From positions 4,160 through 14,660 of the forward strand of contig PLLI01000065.1 of NCBI GenBank assembly GCA_003140915.1: a stretch of DNA of 10,501 nucleotides, read 5' to 3'. The notes under the pieces were generated by a model, which saw only the letters and a list, made by a program, of their open reading frames with translations, ran no database searches and was not told the DNA's origin. This DNA is from Candidatus Omnitrophota bacterium. Lineage in GTDB: Bacteria > Omnitrophota > Gorgyraeia > 2-01-FULL-45-10. Every line of letters begins with the position of its first letter. Position 1 is the stretch's first letter. Positions 1 through 5,023 of this stretch are shown in pieces. A program made the translations under genes and the position numbers.

Positions 1-258
1 CTCGTACGCTGCCTCGAAATTTTTAAGCCCTGCTCACCATATCGTCACATCACATTTCGCTATATCGAAAATTTTTATAAGCTGACGGATTTTTTCAGCA
101 CAAAGCATAGCTGGTTCACTATTTGAGTGAAATTGAGGCGTGATTTAAAAGAGTGAGATAGACTTTTAACCCGGCAAGTCTAACCAGGTTAGAAATAGCG
201 GGTTAAGCGAAGTTAATTTGAAAACTATTAGAACAGTGATTCGATCTATTTAATAAAG
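1..258. other. Left-edge non-coding segment
   Basis: No convincing reading frame is seen here. The stretch is AT-rich. It holds a near-repeat of TCGAAA/TTTTTA/AGC blocks at about 14-28 and 65-82, a copy of the octamer AGCTGACG at 80-87 (recurring at 1303, 2096 and 2903), and a weak 5-bp hairpin GCTGA/TCAGC at 81-99. A much better symmetric palindrome at 166-206 is listed separately. I could not place a convincing promoter for the gene that follows. If the octamer marks gene ends, as elsewhere in the window, an off-window gene may end just left of base 1. Confidence 0.5.
166..206. repeat. 41-bp nested symmetric palindrome
   Basis: Two sets of arms share one centre at base 186. The outer arms are TTAACCCG (166-173) and CGGGTTAA (199-206). 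The inner arms are TCTAACC (179-185) and GGTTAGA (187-193) around a single A. The 5-base spacers between inner and outer arms are largely unpaired (one of five positions is complementary). It could be a protein-binding operator, since it lies 52 bp before the first possible start of the next gene. It could also be the end of an upstream transcript, but no T-run follows it. The layout resembles an integron attC site but is too short and lacks a consensus pair of core boxes. Confidence 0.6.
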
Positions 259-1251
259 ATGATAGTGAATGTGAAGAAATATTTTGGAGATATTTTTGGA
301 GGCAGAATGCAAGATTACATTATTGTAAGAGCGGCACTGTTTCTATTTGTTGGGTTTGCAAGTTGGGCATTATTTCTTTTGTGGCGAAATTCTGCTGCGC
401 CTGACAGCTTGAAAAACGTTGGGATTCTCATAGCTTCAATTTTGCCTGTTTTGATAGTTGTTTTGCCATATATGAATCCAGAAAAAATAGAAAAAAGTTT
501 TACCTATGTACTTTTTTATGATTCAAAGGATAAAATTATAACCTCTGGTAACAAATGGAACCCGTATAGTTCAAGCTATATGGATATGTTTACAAACTTA
601 TCAGAGGTGCCGGGAGCATTAAAAGCTGAAAATTTTTCTGAGTTAATGGAAGCGCGCGGACTTAACATAATTGAAAAAGGTATTATTGAAGCATTTCTTA
701 TGAAATTTTCTACCCATTGGGATATAGAGACAAAGAAATTTGAAGGCCCCACAAGTGTTTCAGAATCGTGGGTGTCTACCTCGGTGTTTAACGCTAAATC
801 TGTTGAAATAGCTGAAATTCGAAAAATATTTAAGCATAATCCTCTTATTGTCAAATCAGGCGTACTTGTTGGTACGCAGATAAGTATCCCGCCAGATTGC
901 AAAGTGGATTGTAAGTCTACGGATAAATCGCGAGAGATAATATTTAGTAATCCTTACGTTATTCTTGATATTAATTTTCGTGCTTCCTCCGGCGGGGTTG
1001 CTCAACAGGGAATATGGGGAGCATTGATTTCTGATCCCACAAACATGAATCGATATTCTCTAGTTGAGTACAGGGTAGATGTTACTATGACTATAAAACG
1101 AACGAAAACTTACTCGCCAGAAATGAAAAGTTATCGAAGATGGTATGAAAATATATGCGATATCCTTTCCGGATATGATTGGAACGTGGTAGATAAAAAA
1201 ATTGAGAGAAGTTTAAGTCGGGAAGCTATTTCAAAAATACTAGGTTTGTAA
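259..1251 (+). CDS. Two-helix membrane protein of unknown function
   Basis: I do not recognise a family. The 330-residue frame has two hydrophobic segments near the N-terminus (about residues 25-42 and 53-71), then a soluble part of roughly 250 residues without a motif I can name. A C-terminal stretch is rich in Arg, Lys and aromatic residues (about 270-330). With both helices near the N-terminus, the bulk of the protein probably lies on one side of the membrane. The first ATG (259) has no visible SD. The in-frame ATG at 307 (residue 17) has GGAGG at 298-302, four bases upstream, so the true protein may be 314 residues starting MQDYIIVRAAL; the longer frame is given as the outer limit. Codon and base use are far more AT-rich than in the genes after 3569, which suggests horizontal gain. 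It stands alone, with repeats on both sides. It is almost certainly a real gene, but its function is unknown. Confidence 0.75.
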   Translation: MIVNVKKYFGDIFGGRMQDYIIVRAALFLFVGFASWALFLLWRNSAAPDSLKNVGILIASILPVLIVVLPYMNPEKIEKSFTYVLFYDSKDKIITSGNKWNPYSSSYMDMFTNLSEVPGALKAENFSELMEARGLNIIEKGIIEAFLMKFSTHWDIETKKFEGPTSVSESWVSTSVFNAKSVEIAEIRKIFKHNPLIVKSGVLVGTQISIPPDCKVDCKSTDKSREIIFSNPYVILDINFRASSGGVAQQGIWGALISDPTNMNRYSLVEYRVDVTMTIKRTKTYSPEMKSYRRWYENICDILSGYDWNVVDKKIERSLSREAISKILGL

Positions 1252-1261
1252 ATGGGATTAG

Positions 1262-1295
1262 GGGACGGTTCTGACGGCAATCCCAGACCTGTCCC
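1262..1295. repeat. REP-like imperfect hairpin after the orphan gene
   Basis: The arms GGGACGGTTCTG (1262-1273) and CAGACCTGTCCC (1284-1295) pair along almost their whole length, with one bulged base on each side and a 10-base loop. It begins 10 bases after the stop codon of the orphan membrane gene. GGGGACGGTTCT-type sequence is often seen in repeats around REP-associated tyrosine transposases in environmental genomes, but that link is from memory. No T-run follows, so it is not a classical terminator. Confidence 0.5.
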
Positions 1296-1313
1296 AGCAA
1301 GTAGCTGACGTTT

Positions 1314-1330
1314 TCCCGCCTTTGGCGGGA
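1314..1330. repeat. Tight GC-rich hairpin inside repeat copy A
   Basis: TCCCGCC (1314-1320) and GGCGGGA (1324-1330) form a perfect 7-bp stem with a TTT loop. The T-run lies before the hairpin on the plus strand, so it does not fit a plus-strand terminator. It lies within the part of repeat copy A that is absent from copy B. Confidence 0.6.
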
Positions 1331-1388
1331 CCCCGCCTGTACGATTTCCGAGGGCAGGGAAACAGCGGCGCGGCTGGGGATAACGTGG

Positions 1389-1416
1389 ACCATTTTGTTG
1401 ACGTCAACAAAATGGT
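1389..1416. promoter_or_regulatory. Perfect 28-bp palindrome (candidate operator)
   Basis: ACCATTTTGTTGAC (1389-1402) is followed with no gap by its exact reverse complement (1403-1416). The symmetry stops at once on both sides. A zero-loop perfect palindrome of this length suggests a binding site for a dimeric protein rather than an RNA hairpin. It covers the -35-like hexamer TTGACG (1398-1403) and most of the spacer of a candidate promoter, which is where a repressor site would be expected. Confidence 0.65.
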
Positions 1417-1427
1417 AGTCATATAAA
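1398..1427 (+). promoter_or_regulatory. Candidate sigma70-type promoter within repeat copy A
   Basis: TTGACG (1398-1403) and TATAAA (1422-1427), 18 bp apart, each match the consensus hexamer at five of six positions. A transcript would start near 1434 and run into gene-free sequence, so the product would be a non-coding RNA or a long leader of the PspC gene. The equivalent boxes in repeat copy B (2936-2964) have a 17-bp spacer. Confidence 0.45.
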
Positions 1428-1647
1428 TAAAATGGATGATTTTTAATTAAGATACGCGCGGAGTTTGACACAGATTGTGTCCGCGTGTAGAGTGTATTGA
1501 AATTTTTCGCCTTGCGATAGGACGGATACCGGCAGGTCGCCCTTGTAAGAAAATGAATCTGACTGATTTTATTTGATGCCGCCACGAGGCTTAGTCAAAA
1601 TTGGCATCTGGTATTATAGGTATTCTCGGTAAAAAGCGTAGTTATTA

Positions 1648-1704
1648 AATGGCCGTATAGGGTTAACATTGTGAAGGATTTGTGAACGGCCATTAGAATT
1701 TTTT
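1648..1704 (+). terminator. Possible terminator with long loop
   Basis: AATGGCCGT (1648-1656) pairs perfectly with ACGGCCATT (1686-1694), and AGAA plus six Ts follow (to 1704). The 29-base loop is long for an intrinsic terminator and the Ts start four bases after the stem, so this is a weak call. If real, it would end a transcript begun at the candidate promoter at 1398-1427, giving an RNA of about 270 bases. Confidence 0.35.
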
Positions 1705-1711
1705 CGGTTTA

Positions 1712-1862
1712 CTGTAGTAAAGACTATAGGTGCGCAAGGATTTACGTTGAGCGAATGCAAGAAACCGTACTGCTATAGGCCTCAGATGGTCTTCTTGCAA
1801 ATGAGCGAAACGTAAACCGCAGCGCACGGCGAAAAAATTCAGGCCGTGAACAAAGACTTCAC
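1712..1862 (+). ncRNA. Structured leader or RNA element upstream of the PspC gene
   Basis: A chain of inverted repeats leads to the PspC gene. Hairpin 1 pairs CTGTAGT (1712-1718) with ACTATAG (1723-1729), with one G-U pair and an AAAG loop. The long arm follows at once and has three helices in register: GTGCGC/GCGCAC (1730-1735 with 1822-1827), TTTACGTT/AACGTAAA (1741-1748 with 1809-1816) and TGCAAGAA/TTCTTGCA (1756-1763 with 1792-1799). Its inner loop shows GAGCGAA on both sides. CACGGC (1825-1830) can instead pair with GCCGTG (1843-1848), and GTGAA (1846-1850) with TTCAC (1858-1862); these overlap, so they are mutually exclusive. This resembles an attenuator or riboswitch leader but matches no class I know. 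Helices this symmetric could also reflect a DNA-level element such as a transposon end. Confidence 0.45.
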
Positions 1863-1900
1863 AATAATGAACAGATGGCCATTTTTTAGGGAGGTGCGAG

Positions 1901-2089
1901 ATGAAAAAGCTGTATCTTTCCGATACCAATAAAAAGATCGGCGGAGTGTGCGGCGGGCTGGGAGAATATTTTGAGATGGACCCGACCCTTGTCAGAGTGA
2001 TCTTTATATTGATAGCCTTATTGTCATTAGGCCTTGGCATTATCGCGTATATCCTGATATGGATGATCATCCCGCGAAAGCCGGGGTAA
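1901..2089 (+). CDS. Small PspC-domain membrane protein
   Basis: This 62-residue protein is essentially a lone PspC domain. An N-terminal KLY-x8-IGGVCGGLGEYF segment (residues 3-24) is followed by DPTLVRVIF (27-35), a transmembrane helix (about 32-57) and a short basic C-terminus. Such proteins are named after PspC of the phage-shock (envelope stress) response, but small stand-alone versions are common across bacteria and their individual roles are mostly unknown. The start is firm, with AGGGAGG at 1888-1894 six bases before the ATG. No pspA, pspB or pspF is seen nearby, so a classical psp operon is not supported. It sits directly after a long structured element (1712-1862) that may control it, and an AGCTGACG copy begins 7 bp after its stop. 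Confidence 0.9.
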   Translation: MKKLYLSDTNKKIGGVCGGLGEYFEMDPTLVRVIFILIALLSLGLGIIAYILIWMIIPRKPG

Positions 2090-2134
2090 ACAGGCAGCTG
2101 ACGGATCTTTATTCGCAGAAAAGAGTTTCTTGAA

Positions 2135-2881
2135 ATGAAAACCGTTACAAAAGCAAAAATTTTAAACCGTTTGGGGTTATTTAATATTGCGCGATCTATA
2201 ACTTATCTACGGGATTTGTCCAATCCGGGGATCCTGAATTTTTATAAAGATTTTATTAAAAAAGATTCCCTTTGTTATGACGTCGGTGCCAATATCGGCA
2301 AAGTAACAGATATTTTATTGAGGCTTGGCGCCATGGTGATTGCCATAGAACCGAATCCGGAATGTGTTCAATATCTGAAATTTAAATATCGTTTTAATAA
2401 ACGGGTCATCGTGGTTTCGGAAGCGTTAGATGCCGTCGCCGGCAGGAAGAAACTTTATTTGTGTGAGGTTAACTCTTTGGCGACCTTAGCGCCAGACTGG
2501 ATAAGGGCGTGCAAGGAAAGTAAAAGATACGATGAATTTAATTGGAATAAGCAGATTGACGTTGAAGCGGATACTTTGGATAATCTGATCAAAAAGTACG
2601 GTAAGCCGGATTATTTGAAGATCGATGTTGAAGGAAACGAATTGAACGTTCTAAAAGGCCTTAGTTCAAAAGTTCCCCTGATTTCTTTAGAAATTTGCCC
2701 GGAGACCATGGCTTCGACCCAGGACTGCATAAATTATTTGTCCTATGCAGGGGATATTCGCTTTAATCTTTCGTCGGGGGAAAGTGCAGTAAAATTTGAT
2801 CTGCCGGAATGGATTACCGCTGCCGAGATGGCCACAGCATTGGAAGGAAAGCCAAGGTTTGGTTATTTGTGGGCTCGCTAA
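2135..2881 (+). CDS. FkbM-family SAM-dependent methyltransferase
   Basis: The 248-residue protein has the FkbM methyltransferase core. SAM-binding motif I is DVGANIGKVT (residues 49-58), the acidic loop is AIEPNP (70-75), and the family hallmark YLKIDVEGNE (160-169) is followed by VLKGL. Members transfer a methyl group from SAM, often to hydroxyls of sugars, lipids or polyketides; the substrate here cannot be read from sequence. The length is typical for a single-domain member, and no signal peptide or membrane helix is evident. The ATG at 2135 has only a weak SD (AAGAG, 2121-2125). FkbM genes often sit in surface-glycan clusters, but no glycosyltransferase is near here. It is AT-rich like the rest of the left region and flanked by AGCTGACG copies, so it may be a mobile passenger. 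Confidence 0.88.
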   Translation: MKTVTKAKILNRLGLFNIARSITYLRDLSNPGILNFYKDFIKKDSLCYDVGANIGKVTDILLRLGAMVIAIEPNPECVQYLKFKYRFNKRVIVVSEALDAVAGRKKLYLCEVNSLATLAPDWIRACKESKRYDEFNWNKQIDVEADTLDNLIKKYGKPDYLKIDVEGNELNVLKGLSSKVPLISLEICPETMASTQDCINYLSYAGDIRFNLSSGESAVKFDLPEWITAAEMATALEGKPRFGYLWAR

Positions 2882-2895
2882 TGGTATGAGCAAAT

Positions 2896-2969
2896 AGCAA
2901 GCAGCTGACGTTTAAGCGGCGACGCTGTGGATAACTTGACGGAAACTGCGTTTGCGTATATAGTGGATG
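2896..2969 (+). repeat. Diverged dispersed repeat, copy B (shorter)
   Basis: This is the counterpart of 1296-1438. Block 1 is AGCAAGCAGCTGACGTTT (2896-2913), block 2 is 2915-2935, then come TTGACG (2936-2941), TATAGT (2959-2964) and TGGATG (2964-2969). It begins 14 bp after the stop of the FkbM gene. Within it AGCG-GCGA-CGCT (2915-2926) makes a small hairpin with a GNRA-type loop. GCAAGCAG (2897-2904) can pair with CTGC and TTGC around a 2-base bulge (2946-2955), so the unit folds back on itself over about 60 bp. Confidence 0.5.
2936..2964 (+). promoter_or_regulatory. Candidate promoter within repeat copy B
   Basis: TTGACG (2936-2941) and TATAGT (2959-2964) are 17 bp apart, each one base from the sigma70 consensus. 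It points toward the toxin-antitoxin genes and could be a second, distal promoter for them. No gene starts within the 100 bp that follow. Confidence 0.45.
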
Positions 2970-2997
2970 GAATTTCACGAAAATGGAAGAATATACA

Positions 2998-3052
2998 AAA
3001 GTAATACTTTACTTACTTTTATATTGACAAAGTAAGTTTTATTATATATACT
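2998..3052 (+). promoter_or_regulatory. Toxin-antitoxin promoter with overlapping operator palindromes
   Basis: TTGACA (3024-3029, perfect -35) and TATACT (3047-3052) are 17 bp apart, so this is a near-consensus promoter ending 18 bp before the antitoxin ATG. ACTTACTTT (3011-3019) and AAAGTAAGT (3029-3037) form a perfect 9-bp inverted repeat over the -35 box. AAAGTA-A-TACTTT (2998-3010) forms a second palindrome immediately upstream. The half-site AAAGTA/TACTTT therefore occurs four times. RelBE- and ParDE-type antitoxins usually repress their own operon through such sites, so autoregulation is a strong inference. Confidence 0.8.
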
Positions 3053-3070
3053 TGTAGCAGGAGGTGCAAA

Positions 3071-3295
3071 ATGAAAAGCGTATTGTCTATAAAGATAGAA
3101 AAATCCCTGATCCAGCAGATCAAAGAATTTTGCCAGATGCATGGTCTGAAGCAGGGTTTTTTCGTCGAAAAAGCCATTAAGAGCCAACTCGAAAGGGAGG
3201 AGATGATAGAGGATATCGTCGAACTCAAAGAACTCCGTTCTCAGGAAAAGCTTGCCGTGCCGTTTGATGAGTATCTTAAGAAAAAGAAGTCATGA
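3071..3295 (+). CDS. Ribbon-helix-helix-like antitoxin of a RelE-type pair
   Basis: This 74-residue protein fits a type II antitoxin. The N-terminal strand SVLSIKIEKSL (residues 3-13) and two predicted helices (about 14-24 and 27-43) are compatible with a ribbon-helix-helix DNA-binding fold. The acidic, then basic tail (44-74, ending KKKKS) would wrap the toxin. It should neutralise the RelE-like product of the next gene and, with it, repress the promoter at 3024-3052. The start is set by CAGGAGG (3058-3064), six bases before the ATG. The stop overlaps the toxin start as ATGA (3292-3295), the usual translational coupling. The family assignment rests on pattern and context, since antitoxin sequences vary widely; a RelB- or ParD-like label would be equally fair. 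Confidence 0.82.
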   Translation: MKSVLSIKIEKSLIQQIKEFCQMHGLKQGFFVEKAIKSQLEREEMIEDIVELKELRSQEKLAVPFDEYLKKKKS

Positions 3296-3546
3296 AGTAT
3301 CATCTTAAGATAATACCAAAGGCCGAGAAAGATCTTGATGGGCTTGGGGCCTACGATTTTAATTCTGTAAAGAAGAAGATTTTGCTATTAAATGAAAACC
3401 CGAGGCCGTTCGGATGCCAAAAACTGGCTGCTGACGAAGGCTATAGGATACGAGCGGGTGATTTTAGGATATTATACCGGATAGATGACCATGCGAAAGA
3501 AGTTATAATTTACAGAGTGAAACATCGTAGAGAGGTTTATAGATAA
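3292..3546 (+). CDS. RelE/ParE-superfamily toxin
   Basis: The 84-residue protein has the RelE-fold pattern: N-terminal strand with IIPKAEKDL (residues 7-15), a helical pair (about 22-35), ENPRPFGCQKL (35-45), then the core RIRAGDFRILYRI (52-64) and the C-terminal KHRREVYR (77-84). The Arg/His/Tyr-rich end matches the catalytic face of RelE-type ribosome-dependent mRNA interferases, which cleave mRNA in the ribosomal A site. ParE relatives with the same fold poison gyrase instead. The HRREVY ending favours RelE activity, but sequence alone does not settle it. Full length and no disruption, so the module appears intact. It is translated by coupling to the antitoxin (ATGA overlap). The pair would stabilise the accessory region or act in stress or phage defence. 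Confidence 0.9.
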   Translation: MKYHLKIIPKAEKDLDGLGAYDFNSVKKKILLLNENPRPFGCQKLAADEGYRIRAGDFRILYRIDDHAKEVIIYRVKHRREVYR

Positions 3547-3568
3547 ATAGGGACAAGAAATTTTAAAA

Positions 3569-4744
3569 ATGACAAAACGTGACTATTATGAGGTACTTGG
3601 AATATCGAAGTCTGCGAGTGCTGACGAGATAAAGAAGGCGTATCGCAACATGGCGCTAAAGTTCCATCCGGACAGAGTTGCCCCTGATAAGAAGAAAGAG
3701 GCAGAGGAAAAATTTAAAGAAATATCCGAGTCCTACGAAGTCCTGATGGATCCGCAGAAGAAGGCGACATACGACCAGTATGGCCATGCCGGCGTGGACA
3801 GCAGTTTCAGGCCCGGCGGATTCGATATGGGGCAGGACTTCCACCACTATGAAGACCTCAAGGATATCTTCGGCGGATTCGATATAAGCGAACTTCTTAG
3901 AGGGTTTGGCCTGGGCTCGAACATGTTCAGCGACTCTTTCGAAGAGGACCAGGAGAGAGGTTACGGGCACAGGAGAGGCGGCGATCTTGAGTTTCAGCTA
4001 GGTATAACTTTCGAAGAGGCGGCCTTCGGCGCGGAGAAGACGATCTCCATACCGCGCCACGAAACGTGCGCGGTATGCGGCGGGACAGGAGCACGGCCGG
4101 GCTCGAAATCGGAACGCTGTCCTGATTGCGGCGGCCGCGGCAAGGTGAACTCCTCAAGCGGGTTCTTCAACATAATACGGACGTGCCAGAGATGCGGCGG
4201 AACGGGGCAGGTAATAAAGACGCCGTGCACCGCCTGTAACGGCACGGGGCGGGTGCGGACAAAGAGAAATATAAAGGTCAAGATACCTGCGGGCGTCGAT
4301 ACGGGATCGCGGTTAAGGATCCACGGCGAAGGCAGCTCAGGCGAAAAAGGCGCGAGGCCGGGTGACCTCTATCTTCATCTTGAGGTCAAGCCGCACGAGA
4401 TATTCGAGCGCCACGATTCCGACATCTATTGCGAAGTGCCGATAAACTTTGTCATCGCTGCCCTGAGCGGGGAAGTTGAGGTCCCGACCCTCGAAGGCAA
4501 GATCATGATGAAGATCCCTGCCGGCACACAGAGCGGCAGGGTATTACGTCTCAGGGGCAAGGGCATAGCGGACCTGCATGGGCATGCGAGGGGCGACCAG
4601 CTCGTCAGGGTCCAGGTGGAGGTGCCGGACAACCTCAGTCCTGAGCAGAAGAGGCTCTTGAAAGAATTTGCGAAAGCCTCAGAAAAGAACGCAGGGCCGT
4701 TGTCGAAGTCATTCATGGAGAAGATGAGGAGAATGTTTAGATAG
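3569..4744 (+). CDS. dnaJ: Chaperone protein DnaJ (Hsp40, type A)
   Basis: Co-chaperone that delivers unfolded clients to DnaK and stimulates its ATPase in the cytoplasm. All type A parts are present. The J domain covers about residues 5-70 with HPD at 33-35, and a Gly/Phe-rich linker runs about 75-135. The cysteine-rich domain has four CxxCxGxG repeats (first Cys 167, last repeat 220-227: CAVCGGTG, CPDCGGRG, CQRCGGTG, CTACNGTG) that bind two zinc ions. The C-terminal client-binding and dimerisation domains follow. At 391 residues it is slightly longer than the E. coli protein. Neither dnaK nor grpE is adjacent, and no CIRCE-type heat-shock operator is visible upstream, so it may be an extra or dispersed copy. 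The SD is poor (AGGGA at 3549-3553 is far from the ATG). It starts the compact gene run that continues through accD. Confidence 0.97.
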   Translation: MTKRDYYEVLGISKSASADEIKKAYRNMALKFHPDRVAPDKKKEAEEKFKEISESYEVLMDPQKKATYDQYGHAGVDSSFRPGGFDMGQDFHHYEDLKDIFGGFDISELLRGFGLGSNMFSDSFEEDQERGYGHRRGGDLEFQLGITFEEAAFGAEKTISIPRHETCAVCGGTGARPGSKSERCPDCGGRGKVNSSSGFFNIIRTCQRCGGTGQVIKTPCTACNGTGRVRTKRNIKVKIPAGVDTGSRLRIHGEGSSGEKGARPGDLYLHLEVKPHEIFERHDSDIYCEVPINFVIAALSGEVEVPTLEGKIMMKIPAGTQSGRVLRLRGKGIADLHGHARGDQLVRVQVEVPDNLSPEQKRLLKEFAKASEKNAGPLSKSFMEKMRRMFR

Positions 4745-4754
4745 GAGTTATAGC

Positions 4755-5012
4755 ATGCCGACTTACGAATACGAATGCGATAAGTGCAAGCATAAATTTG
4801 AAGCATTTCAATCGATGAGCGCGAAATATTTGAAGAAATGCCCGGAGTGTGGCGGAAAGGTTCAGCGTCTAATCGGGAGCGGAGGCGGGATAATATTCAA
4901 GGGCAGCGGGTTCTACCAGAACGATTATAAAAAATCATCCAAACCGGTCAAGCCATGCGATAAACCCAAATCAGACGGCTGTAAGGGCTGTTCGATGCAC
5001 AAAGACAAGTAG
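4755..5012 (+). CDS. FmdB-family zinc-ribbon protein
   Basis: The 85-residue protein opens with the FmdB pattern MPTYEYECDKCKHKFE. Its zinc ribbon uses Cys8/Cys11 and Cys29/Cys32 (CPEC), followed by a Gly-rich segment and GSGFYQNDY (about 51-59), all typical of the family. The family is named for a regulator of the formamidase operon in Methylophilus, but in most bacteria its role is not established; zinc binding and a regulatory or assembly role are inferred. The C-terminal tail has further cysteines (CKGC near the end), which may bind metal. AGGAG at 4743-4747 gives a good start. It begins 10 bp after dnaJ and ends 11 bp before the DUF1015 gene, so co-transcription is very likely. Confidence 0.9.
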   Translation: MPTYEYECDKCKHKFEAFQSMSAKYLKKCPECGGKVQRLIGSGGGIIFKGSGFYQNDYKKSSKPVKPCDKPKSDGCKGCSMHKDK

Positions 5013-5023
5013 GGGAGGCGAGA

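Larger units (their letters stand above)
1296..1438 (+). repeat. Diverged dispersed repeat, copy A (longer)
   Basis: The copy shares collinear blocks with the stretch at 2896-2969. Block 1 is AGCAAGTAGCTGACGTTT (1296-1313; 17 of 18 bases match). Block 2 is 1364-1384 (18 of 21 match). After these come TTGACG (1398-1403), TATAAA (1422-1427) and TGGATG (1433-1438). Blocks 1 and 2 are 50 bp apart here but 1 bp apart in copy B. The extra sequence includes a tight hairpin (1314-1330). A second insertion includes part of the 28-bp palindrome. The blocks point to common ancestry of two intergenic elements that lie after two unrelated genes. Confidence 0.55.
1252..1900. other. 649-bp gene-free stretch rich in inverted repeats
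   Basis: There is no credible coding sequence on either strand here; the open frames on the minus strand lack SD sites and family features. The stretch holds, in order: an imperfect hairpin (1262-1295), a diverged repeat with promoter boxes (1296-1438), a tight hairpin inside it (1314-1330), a perfect 28-bp palindrome (1389-1416), a weaker hairpin with core GACACA/TGTGTC at 1467-1481, a long-loop stem followed by six Ts (1648-1704), and a long multi-stem element (1712-1862) that runs up to the SD of the PspC gene. Such density suggests mobile-repeat debris and/or one or more non-coding RNAs. Confidence 0.6.

Noticed and set aside
166..208. Integron attC site
   Set aside because: GTTAAGC at 202-208 fits the GTTRRRY core and the arm-spacer-arm layout is similar, but the opposing box TTTTAAC breaks the RYYYAAC consensus, the site is shorter than known attC sites, and I found no equivalent consensus site after the following gene.
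1314..1330. Intrinsic terminator for the orphan membrane gene
   Set aside because: The T-run precedes the hairpin on the plus strand and none follows, so the polarity is wrong.
1226..1585. Open frame of 119 codons on the minus strand
   Set aside because: It overlaps the end of the orphan gene, the palindrome and both hairpins, has no SD, and its composition resembles no protein family.
1693..2070. Open frame of 125 codons on the minus strand
   Set aside because: It runs antisense through the PspC gene and the structured element; the symmetric helices explain the open frame better than coding does.
2983..3027. Small peptide gene of 14 codons ahead of the antitoxin
   Set aside because: ATG at 2983 has no SD and the frame runs through the operator palindromes, so coding is unlikely.
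3547..3568. CIRCE or other heat-shock operator upstream of dnaJ
   Set aside because: No TTAGCACTC/GAGTGCTAA inverted repeat or other recognisable operator is present in the 22-bp gap or at the end of the toxin gene.
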